Shown here piece after piece: positions 8,179 to 15,220 of a DNA stretch of 17,178 bases. Under the pieces are notes generated by a model that was given only the letters and a program-made list of their open reading frames with translations, was not told the DNA's origin and did not search any database. This DNA comes from Bacteroidales bacterium (GTDB lineage Bacteria; Bacteroidota; Bacteroidia; Bacteroidales; UBA4181): contig JAITTD010000037.1 in assembly GCA_031287245.1 (NCBI GenBank), positions 1 through 17,178 of the forward strand, written 5' to 3'. Each line of letters begins with the position of its first letter. Within the stretch, counting starts at the first letter, position 1. A program made the translations under genes and the position numbers.

Positions 8179-8186
8179 CAAAGATA
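8179..8186 (-). promoter_or_regulatory. Probable -7 box of the trpD promoter
   Basis: The minus strand reads TATCTTTG, an exact fit to TAnnTTTG, in the 81-bp gap between the tRNA gene and trpD. Transcription would start near 8172, about 20 nt before the ATG. No convincing TTTG is present at the -33 distance. No leader peptide, attenuator or T-box is visible in this short leader. Confidence 0.5.
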
Positions 8187-8233
8187 AAAATAATTTTTAA
8201 ATTTTGCCTGTATAACTTATGGGAGGGAAAATG

Positions 8234-8306
8234 TGATTCGCCCGGGGCTCGAACCCGGGACCCCATCCTTAAAAGGGATGTGCTCTACCGACTGAGCTAG
8301 CGAATC
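8234..8306 (-). tRNA. tRNA-Lys (anticodon UUU)
   Basis: The minus strand folds into a complete cloverleaf of 73 nt. The acceptor stem GATTCGC pairs with GCGAATC, the D stem GCTC pairs with GAGC, and the anticodon stem CATCC pairs with GGATG around the loop CTTTTAA, which gives anticodon TTT. The T arm has CCGGG, TTCGAGC and CCCGG. The discriminator base is A (base 8234), and CCA is not encoded, since CAT follows. Lysine is assigned from the anticodon. Confidence 0.97.
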
Positions 8307-8322
8307 GTTCAAAAAAGCGGTG

Positions 8323-8352
8323 CAAAGGTAAGGCTTTTTTCTTAATTACAAA
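8323..8352 (-). promoter_or_regulatory. Promoter of the tRNA-Lys gene (TTTG-N18-TACCTTTG)
   Basis: On the minus strand TTTG (8352-8349) and TACCTTTG (8330-8323) are separated by 18 nt, matching the Bacteroidota housekeeping promoter at both boxes. Transcription would start near 8316, about 10 nt before the mature tRNA 5' end. Confidence 0.75.
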
Positions 8353-8475
8353 CTTAAAAAATAAAAAAAACCGCAAAATAGACATTCATGCCATACGGGT
8401 TATGGGTATAGCAAAAGTGAACACCTTCAAACAGAGTTGATTGATGGCGCTCCACAACATACGGCAAACCGGAGA

Positions 8476-8928
8476 TTATCCCAGCGATCTGCCTATCAAA
8501 AATGTAGCGGCTAAGGCTACGATAGCATACAACTCGGCAAAAACAGCGAGAATCATCGTTTTGCCGAACACGTCGTATCCTGCGCCGATGCCTGCTATGC
8601 CGTTGGCGCACACTTGTGACTGACGGATAGCCGACAACAGACACACCGAGCCTAAGGCTATGCCTGCGCCAAAGATGCCTGCTGCCTGCAACAGGGTGAT
8701 GTCAGCCACAAGATGTCCCTTCAGAAGGAAATATCCAAGAAAGCCATACAAACCTTGTGTGCCGGGCAGGGCGCTCAACACCATGTAATTACCAAATGCA
8801 TCGGGATTTTTTTTCATTGCCCCAATGGATGCGTTGGCTGTGATGCTAACGCCGGTCGCACTTCCAACACCTGCCAGCCCTACCATTAAGCCGACTCCAA
8901 TATACGCTAAAATTATTGGTTCCATCAT
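8476..8928 (-). CDS. V-type ATP synthase subunit K (rotor ring proteolipid)
   Basis: This 150-residue, four-helix proteolipid forms the membrane rotor ring that carries Na+ or H+. It is a tandem duplication of a two-helix hairpin. Residues 11-30 are the Gly-rich first helix (GVGLMVGLAGVGSATGVSIT), and the fourth helix holds the essential acid E132 in AVFAELYAIVAL. The first hairpin has Q58 in LPGTQGLYGF at the equivalent place. Positions L54, T57, Q58, Q103 and E132 all sit exactly 7 lower than the residues I recall as the Na+ site of Enterococcus hirae NtpK, which points to sodium coupling. The gene is last in the operon, 35 bp after subunit I. No clear hairpin terminator is visible between it and the tRNA gene. 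The start could be Met1 or Met2. Confidence 0.95.
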   Translation of the reverse strand: MMEPIILAYIGVGLMVGLAGVGSATGVSITANASIGAMKKNPDAFGNYMVLSALPGTQGLYGFLGYFLLKGHLVADITLLQAAGIFGAGIALGSVCLLSAIRQSQVCANGIAGIGAGYDVFGKTMILAVFAELYAIVALAATFLIGRSLG

Positions 8929-8963
8929 TTACTGATTTTAAATTTATTATTGATTCTATTATT

Positions 8964-10799
8964 TTAATTGCCAATTATTAATTGTTTAAGCGGTTGATAT
9001 TTCTTTCCGCATCCTTCAAATCCTGAATTTTTGTAAAATTCGACAAAAGTCAGGCGCATGGGATGGACGAAGGCGCCTAATCCCGACATGAAGAGATTAA
9101 GCGAATGTCCTATCAGCAGGATAACCAACATGATGAACTGACTGACCACCGGTATATCTCCGCTTAATTGCATTGCTAAATCATTGAATACAAACCCCAT
9201 AACGCCGCCGCATAATCCCAAGGCAAACAGTCGGATATACGACAATAAGTCGCCGAGCAAGCCGGTTATCATGTTATACGAATTCCATAATCCTGCGCCG
9301 ATATTGATAAGCGGATTACGTCCGGGCGTATTCAAAATGAAAATGAGCAAACCGGATATCCCCAGCACGGCGTAACAAAGGTTTCGCGCAACCGCAGGCG
9401 TAATCAGGGCTTTTTCGTCAGTGATGTACAAACTGCCGCCACCGACAATCAGGATGAGCCAACCCCAAGTTTCAAATGACGATGCCCATCCGTAACGGCG
9501 CACTTGCCCAACGGCTTTGACAATCATCCCGAAAATGATCTGTACTCCGCCCAATATCAGCGCCAGAGAGAAAAGGTTGTCGGAATTGAGCATCAACTTT
9601 TTGAAACCGGTAAGCCATGCCCAATCAACGTCCAACAATGCAATGCCGAAAAAAGTGGCACAAAAACAGCCGCAAACGAAGGTTGCTGCGCCCAAGACGG
9701 CTACCAGCGACATGAATGGTTTCATGGATGGTTTCACTTTGATGCGCAAAACAAGCCCTGCCACCAATAACAACAGCCCGTAACCCGCATCACCCAAGCA
9801 AAGTCCGAAAAACAGCATGTAGAATGGCGCAAAAAACGGCGTGAGGTCTAACTCGTGATAGTTGGGCAGATCAAACAGTTCGCCGATTGGTTCGAAAAGT
9901 CGTGCAAACCGGTTGTTTTTGAGTAGCACCGGCACCGTGTTATCGTCTCTGGCGGGCGCTGTGGCTAAGTAATAGACATCCAAACGGTCAAGTATCTTTG
10001 TCAATCCTGCCTCTTCGATTTCGGGCACCCAGCCTTCGAGCAGAATGAGGTGATTGTCTGCCTCCTTTTCTGTTTGCAGATGCACCTTGTTGAGGTCAAT
10101 GCTTTCGCGCAAACTGCGATACGCTTCCTGCAAATCGCCAAGATGCTCTGCTGCCATCCGTACCATCTCACTTTCAATGGCATCCGCCTCGGCTATGGCA
10201 CGCTGCAAAGCCGTTTGCAATTCACCGAGCGACTGTTCCGGCACGCGCACTTTCTCCGCATCAGGTTCTTCGTTTATATCAGCAGATGTCACTGTGACGA
10301 AATACACGGTGGCGCCAACGTGATTGATTTCCACCGCATCGAAGCGGTCTTTCCATTCGGGGCGAAAATTTCGCTCGCGACAGGAATAAAACCGTATTCG
10401 GCGACCGGAAGTCTCTATTTTTTGCAGCATATCCAAATCGAAATCACCCCACACCGACAGATTGTCGATTTCTTTGCGAAGGCTCTGCTGCTGTATTTTC
10501 AAATCTTCCTGCTTCGATTTGAGTTCCTGGTATTTTTTGAATTGTTGATGCCCTTCGGATGCTTCACAAGAGGGAGATTGCGCCATCTTCGCTTTATCAA
10601 GTTTTTGCTGTAACGCCTTGATCGTACTTTTCAGCCGCTCGCCCTTGTCCATCAGCCGACGCAAATCAACGGCATCTTCGGGAACGCCTTTTTGCTTCTC
10701 TGCAATATGCACCACTCCCGCCTGCTGTATGCTTTCCAAAAATTCATCATATATTTTATGATAAATCAGGAAACTGTATTTTTTCATCGGCTCAACCAT
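8964..10799 (-). CDS. V-type ATP synthase subunit I (membrane stator, ion half-channels)
   Basis: The 611-residue protein is the a-subunit counterpart of V/A-type ATPases. The cytosolic half (about 1-310) is rich in charged coiled coil, for example residues 40-110, and anchors the peripheral stalk. The C-terminal half has the membrane helices, beginning near FFAPFYMLFFGLCLGDAGYG. It carries R523 in LLSYIRLFALGLCGGVMG, the arginine that separates the two ion half-channels. A second arginine, R582 in HPMRLTFVEFYKN, is spaced 59 residues on, as in bacterial relatives. Met1 is preferred because Bacteroidales homologues also begin a few residues before MKK. The gene lies 21 bp after the EF-hand membrane-protein gene and 35 bp before subunit K. 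Confidence 0.95.
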   Translation of the reverse strand: MVEPMKKYSFLIYHKIYDEFLESIQQAGVVHIAEKQKGVPEDAVDLRRLMDKGERLKSTIKALQQKLDKAKMAQSPSCEASEGHQQFKKYQELKSKQEDLKIQQQSLRKEIDNLSVWGDFDLDMLQKIETSGRRIRFYSCRERNFRPEWKDRFDAVEINHVGATVYFVTVTSADINEEPDAEKVRVPEQSLGELQTALQRAIAEADAIESEMVRMAAEHLGDLQEAYRSLRESIDLNKVHLQTEKEADNHLILLEGWVPEIEEAGLTKILDRLDVYYLATAPARDDNTVPVLLKNNRFARLFEPIGELFDLPNYHELDLTPFFAPFYMLFFGLCLGDAGYGLLLLVAGLVLRIKVKPSMKPFMSLVAVLGAATFVCGCFCATFFGIALLDVDWAWLTGFKKLMLNSDNLFSLALILGGVQIIFGMIVKAVGQVRRYGWASSFETWGWLILIVGGGSLYITDEKALITPAVARNLCYAVLGISGLLIFILNTPGRNPLINIGAGLWNSYNMITGLLGDLLSYIRLFALGLCGGVMGFVFNDLAMQLSGDIPVVSQFIMLVILLIGHSLNLFMSGLGAFVHPMRLTFVEFYKNSGFEGCGKKYQPLKQLIIGN

Positions 10800-10820
10800 C
10801 GCTTTGACTTTTTTAAGTGA

Positions 10821-11663
10821 TTACTGTGTTTTTCCTTCCACCAAACGTTGAAGCTCGTTCTGTATGTCTTGCGGAATGATGTCCGTCAACGTATGGGTTT
10901 GAAAATCATATCGCTTGATGACAGACGGCTCGTTATTTCTTTGATAATGACCGTCTTCATTTCTGTCCACACCAAAAGTAACCAGCATGTTCAAATTTTT
11001 CGTAAACAGCGCCTTTGAAACCGTTTTTCCAGTATCCACCAAAAAAGAACAATCCAAAATGGTACTTTTTTCAAATGCTATTTTATGTAGAAATTTGGTT
11101 TTTAGCGAATAAATACCCAGATTTTCATAATCGCCAAAATTGATCATTCCATCCTTATCGGTATCGCTATCAACATAATGAAAAAATAATAGAATGTCAT
11201 CTTTGAAATAATACGGCTCGAAATCCTGTATCAATACACGTTGCGAGAACAAGGGCTGTACCTCACCCGTTTGGGCATCAAATATCAATAAGTTGACTCC
11301 GTTCAATGAACTGTATTCATGACTGCCGGATGAAAAATTCAACTTACCCACACGTTCTGATTTGTCCAATGTTTGCAATCCGGTAGTAATCACATATATC
11401 GAGTTTACGGTATCAACCAATTGGGGCAAGTTGTACGAAACGATTTGTTGCCGCAGGTTTTGTTGCCTCAGATTGTCCTGATTCAATATTTCTACCTTAT
11501 CATCAGACAATAAACCATCTCCCCGCCCCGACTGATTAGGCATACACTCCATGATAAATACGACAAGTGTTACCAGCATGCAAACGACTAAAAATACCGC
11601 TGCGAGCGTTCCCAAAACGGCTAACAACTTCTGATTGTATGTTTTTACTTTTTCTATATTCAT
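10821..11663 (-). CDS. Unrecognised membrane-anchored protein with two EF-hand-like loops, inside the V-ATPase operon
   Basis: I do not recognise a named family. From the ATG at 11663 the protein has 280 residues: a short basic N-terminus, one membrane helix (about 13-37, LLAVLGTLAAVFLVVCMLVT onward), and a presumably periplasmic domain of about 240 residues rich in beta-type sequence. A loop at 167-178 fits the EF-hand/dockerin calcium pattern (D167, D169, D171, G172, I174, D178). A second at 233-244 is a looser fit (D233, N235, D237, G238, Y240, N244). The frame stays open upstream to 11927, but that extension overlaps subunit D and looks like low-complexity out-of-frame sequence, so I reject it. 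The gene begins 11 bp after the D stop and ends 21 bp before I, so it is co-transcribed with the ATPase. The operon position suggests an accessory role; that is inference. Confidence 0.8.
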   Translation of the reverse strand: MNIEKVKTYNQKLLAVLGTLAAVFLVVCMLVTLVVFIMECMPNQSGRGDGLLSDDKVEILNQDNLRQQNLRQQIVSYNLPQLVDTVNSIYVITTGLQTLDKSERVGKLNFSSGSHEYSSLNGVNLLIFDAQTGEVQPLFSQRVLIQDFEPYYFKDDILLFFHYVDSDTDKDGMINFGDYENLGIYSLKTKFLHKIAFEKSTILDCSFLVDTGKTVSKALFTKNLNMLVTFGVDRNEDGHYQRNNEPSVIKRYDFQTHTLTDIIPQDIQNELQRLVEGKTQ

Positions 11664-11674
11664 TTTGCTGATTA

Positions 11675-12265
11675 TTAAGGTGCTACGGTGAATTGTTTCA
11701 TGATTTTTTGGGACGATTTGGAAAGATTTTCCTCGTCTTCCATGAAACGTTTGATTTTCAGAATGGCATCTTCGTAGCCCGGAATTTGTACCTTTTCGAA
11801 GAGGTTGACCTTTTGGGTTGTTTTTTTGCGGGCGTGTTCCAAAAGTTCGATTTTCATCAGGCAAAACTCGTGTTCCATGCCGGTTTGGGCGAGCGTCTGC
11901 AATAAAACGATGCCGTCGGGGTACCATTTTGGACTGTTGAACAGGCTGTAAGGACGGACGGCGAACAGCACCCTGTCAAGCATCTGAACCCGCACGCCTG
12001 CCACTTTTCTGACCGACATCTGTACATCCTGCACCGACACTAATGTAGGGTCGAACTCATTCCACAGCATCATCATCCGGTCATACGAATGAATCTGCTG
12101 CTCCAATTTGGCTTCCAGCGCCGACGCCTCGTCTTTCGCCCTTTTCACCTCCATCCTGAGCGCACTCTCCTTGTTTTTGATGGTAGGCAAAGCCCGAAGC
12201 CGCATCTTCAAATGTTTCTCAACGCCTTGAAGCGATGTCTTATTATATTGAAACCGTATTGCCAT
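11675..12265 (-). CDS. V-type ATP synthase subunit D (central rotor shaft)
   Basis: This 196-residue subunit forms the long coiled-coil shaft that turns inside the A3B3 head. It has the expected N-terminal MAIRFQYNKTSL and helix with regular Lys/Arg spacing, a variable middle part, and the C-terminal helix ending IKRFMEDEENLSKSSQKIMK, which matches the conserved IxRxxEDEE signature. Charged heptads are evident at 35-65 and 130-190. The gene follows subunit B after 17 bp. That spacer and the end of B contain a short tandem repeat (AAAAATTGAAAATC then AAAAATTGAAAT on the coding strand). The next gene downstream is the EF-hand membrane protein and not subunit I, which is unusual. Confidence 0.94.
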   Translation of the reverse strand: MAIRFQYNKTSLQGVEKHLKMRLRALPTIKNKESALRMEVKRAKDEASALEAKLEQQIHSYDRMMMLWNEFDPTLVSVQDVQMSVRKVAGVRVQMLDRVLFAVRPYSLFNSPKWYPDGIVLLQTLAQTGMEHEFCLMKIELLEHARKKTTQKVNLFEKVQIPGYEDAILKIKRFMEDEENLSKSSQKIMKQFTVAP

Positions 12266-12282
12266 ATTTCAATTTTTGATTT

Positions 12283-13599
12283 TCAATTTTTCCAGTATTT
12301 CTCCACCAAATCCTGCTTGATATTCACCTCTTCGGGCTTGAAATGTTTGGCAAACAATGCCCATGCAACGTCGAGCATCTCGGTAATATTGATATTTACG
12401 TCGATGGCGAGAAGTTCGGTGGCGTAATCCTTGGCAAAAGCGAGCGTTCGTTCGTCGTAGTTGCTGAGGTCGAAGCCATTTTCGAGTTTCGTTTTTGCAT
12501 TTGCTGCGTCCGAGTAAAGGCGCACGGCGGCATTCATCACCTGAGGGTGGTCTTCGCGCGTTTTTTTGCCGATGACCAACTGTTTCAAGCGCGAAAGGCT
12601 GCGAAACGGATCAACGATGACCTTGCTGATGTCGCTGTCGCGGCGCAGGAAGAGTTGTCCTTCGGTGATGTAGCCCGTGTTGTCGGGCACAGCGTGGGTG
12701 ATGTCGCCGCCCGAAAGCGTTGTTACCGCGATGATGGTAATAGAACCGCCATCAGGAAACTGCACTGCTTTTTCGTATATCTTTGCCAAATCGGAATACA
12801 GCGAGCCGGGCATAGAATCCTTCGAGGGAATCTGGTCCATTCGGTTGGACACGATAGACAGCGCATCGGCGTAAGAACTCATATCGGTGAGCAGTACCAA
12901 CACCTTTTCGTGATGTTCCACAGCAAAATATTCGGCGGCTGTCAGCGCCATATCGGGGATGAGCAGGCGTTCCACAGGCGGGTCTTCGGTGGTATTGACG
13001 AAACTGATGATGCGGTTGAGCGAGCCGGCATTGCTGAACACATTTTTAAAATACAGATAGTCATCGTTCGCCAGCCCCATGCCGCCAAGTATGATTTTGT
13101 CCGTTTCGGCACGCAGAGCCACCGTTGCCATCACCTGATTGTAAGGCTGGTCGGGGTCGGCAAAAAACGGTATCTTCTGCCCCGTCACCAGGGTATTGTT
13201 CAGGTCGATGCCCGCTATGCCGGTGGCTATCAATTCTGACGGCTGCTTGCGGCGGACGGGATTTACCGATGGTCCGCCTGTTTCACGCTCATCGCCTTCG
13301 GGCACTGCGCCACCGTCTATTGGCTCGCCAAAGGCATTGAAAAACCGCCCCGCCAACTGCGATCCAACCTTCAAAGTGGGTGATTTGCCCAGAAATACTA
13401 CCTCTGCGTTGGTGCGGATGCCTTCCGTGCCGCTAAATACCTGCAAGGTAATCTCGTCGCCAACGATTTTCACCACCTGCGCCAACGCACCATCAACAGT
13501 CGCCAACTCGTCATAGCCTACACCTGCGGCATGTAACGAGCAGGTTGCCTTGGTAATGCGGTTGATTTTTGTATATATTTTCTGAAATGCTTTTGCCAT
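12283..13599 (-). CDS. V-type ATP synthase subunit B (non-catalytic head subunit)
   Basis: The 438-residue protein matches the B subunit of V/A-type ATPases, which alternates with catalytic A in the head. Conserved stretches include the N-terminal FQKIYTKINRITKATC, GRFFNAFGEPIDGG, PSELIATGIAGIDLNNTLV, DMSSYADALSIVSNRMDQIPS and TTLSGGDITHAVPDNTGYITEGQ. There is no GxxxxGKT P-loop at the GQKIPFFADPDQP position, as expected for B and unlike A. The length is normal and no frame breaks are seen. Subunit A, E and the DUF2764-type gene are usually found just upstream in Bacteroidales. Here B is the first gene and is preceded only by its own promoter and a divergent gene. Confidence 0.96.
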   Translation of the reverse strand: MAKAFQKIYTKINRITKATCSLHAAGVGYDELATVDGALAQVVKIVGDEITLQVFSGTEGIRTNAEVVFLGKSPTLKVGSQLAGRFFNAFGEPIDGGAVPEGDERETGGPSVNPVRRKQPSELIATGIAGIDLNNTLVTGQKIPFFADPDQPYNQVMATVALRAETDKIILGGMGLANDDYLYFKNVFSNAGSLNRIISFVNTTEDPPVERLLIPDMALTAAEYFAVEHHEKVLVLLTDMSSYADALSIVSNRMDQIPSKDSMPGSLYSDLAKIYEKAVQFPDGGSITIIAVTTLSGGDITHAVPDNTGYITEGQLFLRRDSDISKVIVDPFRSLSRLKQLVIGKKTREDHPQVMNAAVRLYSDAANAKTKLENGFDLSNYDERTLAFAKDYATELLAIDVNINITEMLDVAWALFAKHFKPEEVNIKQDLVEKYWKN

Positions 13600-13620
13600 C
13601 CTGTTAGCTTTTAATCATGA

Positions 13621-13651
13621 CAAAAGTAGTATTTTTCTTTTGAAAAACAAA
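13621..13651 (-). promoter_or_regulatory. Promoter of the V-ATPase operon (TTTG-N19-TACTTTTG)
   Basis: The minus strand carries TTTG (13651-13648), 19 nt, then TACTTTTG (13628-13621), a perfect two-box match to the Bacteroidota housekeeping promoter. Transcription would start near 13614, giving a leader of about 15 nt before the subunit B start at 13599. This marks B as the first gene of the operon. Confidence 0.8.
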
Positions 13652-13740
13652 CAACAAAATTTTCGGCATACTTAAATTCCCCGATTTCACCCTTATGCAG
13701 GCATGGTGTCCGCCCTTATCTTGATTTTTATTGCTGGCGC

Positions 13741-13771
13741 TTGGAAATCTGAGGACTTTCATCTACTTTTG
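13741..13771 (+). promoter_or_regulatory. Promoter of the flavodiiron gene
   Basis: TACTTTTG at 13764-13771 is an exact TAnnTTTG box, with TTG (13741-13743) 20 nt upstream as a partial -33 element. Transcription would start near 13778, about 17 nt before the ATG at 13795. It is divergent from the V-ATPase promoter; about 90 bp separates the two -33 regions. Confidence 0.65.
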
Positions 13772-13794
13772 CAAAAAAATAGTAAAAAAAAGTA

Positions 13795-15015
13795 ATGAAA
13801 GATCAAATTGTAGAAATTACGCCCGATGTGAAATGGATAGGAGCGTTAGACGCCGGGTTAGTCACTTTTGATGTGGTGATGACAACGGAATTTGGAAGCA
13901 CGTATAATGCTTATTTTATAGATGCCGATAAAAAAACACTGGTTGAAACGGTGAAAGACACACATACCGCCGGTTATTTGGAACGAGTGAAAGCCTTGTG
14001 CCGCCCCGAAGAAATCGAATACATCATTGTCAATCATACTGAACCCGACCATTCGGGCAGTTTAGCGGCATTGCTCACTATTGCGCCTGACGCAACGGTG
14101 GTAGGCACCGTACAAGCGCTGATGTATTTGGGCGACATGACGAACAAGCCCTTCAAATCATTGAAAGTGAAGGATGGCGACACGCTCGACCTCGGCAACA
14201 AGACCATCCGTTTCATCGGAGCGCCCAATTTGCATTGGCCCGACACGATGTACAGTTACTTGGCAGAAGACCAACTGCTGTTCACCTGCGACTCTTTCGG
14301 CGCTCATTATTGCTCGGAAACCGTTTTTGACGATATGGTTGCCAGCAAAGATGATTATGACGCGGCTTTTGAGTATTATTTTGATTGTATCCTGCGTCCT
14401 TACAGCCGTTTTATGATGAGTGCCATCGAAAAAATACGCCCGTTGGAGATCAAGACCATCTGTACGGGACATGGTCCAGTGCTTCGCACCCGTTGGAAAG
14501 AGGCGGTGGACAAAAGTTACCGCCTGGCATCGGAATATCTGGCAATCACAGGCGCCAAAAAGAACCGAATTTTGATAGCATACGTATCGGCTTATGGGTA
14601 CACCCGCCTGATGGCTGACTGGATTAAAAAGGGTTTGACGCAGGCAGGCAATTTTCAGGTGGAAATGCTGGATATTGAGTTTGCCTCGCTGGGCGACTTG
14701 GAAGCGGCGCTCACCCGTTCCGACGCCTTGATGGTCGGTTCAAGTACCATCAATCAGAATACCTTGTTGCCTGTTTACAAACTGTTTGCAGCCGTCAATC
14801 CTTTGCGCGACCATGGAAAAGCCGCTGCCGTCTTCGGCTCATACGGATGGAGCGGTGAAGCGACAGGACTGATAGAAACCATGATGACCGGATTGAAATG
14901 GAAGGTGGTACAACCGGCTTACAGAGCAAAATTCAAACCGGGAGAGGAAAAATTTCGGCAACTGCTGGATTTTGGTAAGGCATTTGCCGAAAAACTGAAT
15001 GTGCATTGCGAATAA
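13795..15015 (+). CDS. Flavodiiron protein (A-type flavoprotein, oxygen or NO reductase)
   Basis: The 406-residue protein reduces O2 to water or NO to N2O in the cytoplasm, taking electrons from rubredoxin or a similar carrier, and protects anaerobes. Residues 1 to about 250 form the metallo-beta-lactamase-like diiron domain. It has the ligand motif HTEPDH (H81, E83, D85, H86), H147 in NLHWPD, D166 in FTCDSFGAH, and H226 in CTGHGP. Residues about 257-406 form a flavodoxin domain, with the FMN phosphate loop SAYGYT (265-270) and the MVGSSTINQNT segment. The full ligand set and standard length indicate an active enzyme without fused rubredoxin. It is transcribed away from the V-ATPase operon and appears to stand alone. 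Choosing between O2 and NO as the main substrate is not possible here. Confidence 0.95.
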   Translation: MKDQIVEITPDVKWIGALDAGLVTFDVVMTTEFGSTYNAYFIDADKKTLVETVKDTHTAGYLERVKALCRPEEIEYIIVNHTEPDHSGSLAALLTIAPDATVVGTVQALMYLGDMTNKPFKSLKVKDGDTLDLGNKTIRFIGAPNLHWPDTMYSYLAEDQLLFTCDSFGAHYCSETVFDDMVASKDDYDAAFEYYFDCILRPYSRFMMSAIEKIRPLEIKTICTGHGPVLRTRWKEAVDKSYRLASEYLAITGAKKNRILIAYVSAYGYTRLMADWIKKGLTQAGNFQVEMLDIEFASLGDLEAALTRSDALMVGSSTINQNTLLPVYKLFAAVNPLRDHGKAAAVFGSYGWSGEATGLIETMMTGLKWKVVQPAYRAKFKPGEEKFRQLLDFGKAFAEKLNVHCE

Positions 15016-15074
15016 CAGCCTCATAATCAAGAAAAAACGCCCTTTCACTTACAAAAACGGAAAAACTGAAATAA

Positions 15075-15131
15075 AAAGGATACCCATGTTATTTAAACGT
15101 CACGCTAAATACGCTAAATATCAATGGCTAA
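15075..15131 (+). pseudogene. Possible 3' remnant of a paralogue of the downstream small membrane-protein gene
   Basis: Read in the phase that ends at the TAA of 15129-15131, this piece gives a peptide ending YLNVTLNTLNING. The complete gene 500 bp downstream ends ISVKPNALNTNG, followed by its stop and closely similar bases. The match begins near TATTT (about 15090) and continues past the stop. No start or longer frame survives, because a stop lies at 15072-15074. If real, this is the tail of a deleted tandem copy. The peptide match is short, so the call is tentative. Confidence 0.3.
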
Positions 15132-15151
15132 AAAAATATTTCATTTTTTCA
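15111..15151 (+). repeat. Direct repeat, left copy, flanking the small membrane-protein gene
   Basis: The bases ACGCT, AAATATCAATGGCTAAA, then an A/T stretch and CATTTTTTCA recur with few changes and small gaps at 15606-15648. The longest exact shared block includes CAATGGCTAAA. The copies lie about 495 bp apart in the same orientation and enclose the promoter and gene for the small protein. Confidence 0.7.
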
Positions 15152-15182
15152 GAAAAAAATCGCACAGTGTTATAAAATTGTG

Positions 15183-15190
15183 TACTTTTG
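15183..15190 (+). promoter_or_regulatory. Probable -7 box for the small membrane-protein gene
   Basis: TACTTTTG fits TAnnTTTG exactly. Transcription would begin near 15197, leaving about 24 nt before the ATG at 15221. No clear TTTG lies at the -33 distance. The box overlaps the alternative start at 15188, which argues for the later start. Confidence 0.5.
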
Positions 15191-15220
15191 TGGTATATAA
15201 TAGCCTTAAACAGCAAAAGA

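Noticed and set aside
8153..8233. Tryptophan attenuator or T-box before trpD
   Set aside because: The leader after the predicted start is only about 20 nt and contains no leader peptide or stem pair.
8360..8475. Hairpin terminator after subunit K
   Set aside because: The only stem I see (CCATA with TATGG around 8390-8405) is five base pairs, and the T run lies well downstream of it. I could not support a terminator call.
8743..8763. Damage to the ion site in the first hairpin of subunit K because it has Gln58 and not Glu
   Set aside because: In V-type K proteins only the second hairpin carries the acid. Gln at this place is normal and forms part of the sodium site in E. hirae.
11664..11927. 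N-terminal 88-residue extension of the EF-hand membrane protein
   Set aside because: It overlaps the end of subunit D in another frame and has a low-complexity Arg/Pro/His composition. The ATG at 11663 gives a proper membrane anchor and normal operon spacing.
12343..13239. 298-residue open frame on the plus strand opposite subunit B
   Set aside because: It is entirely antisense to a highly conserved gene, and its His/Arg/Val-rich composition is typical of antisense frames. The same applies to the plus-strand frames at 732-1280, 3864-4385, 4440-4931, 7532-8113 and 10050-10613.
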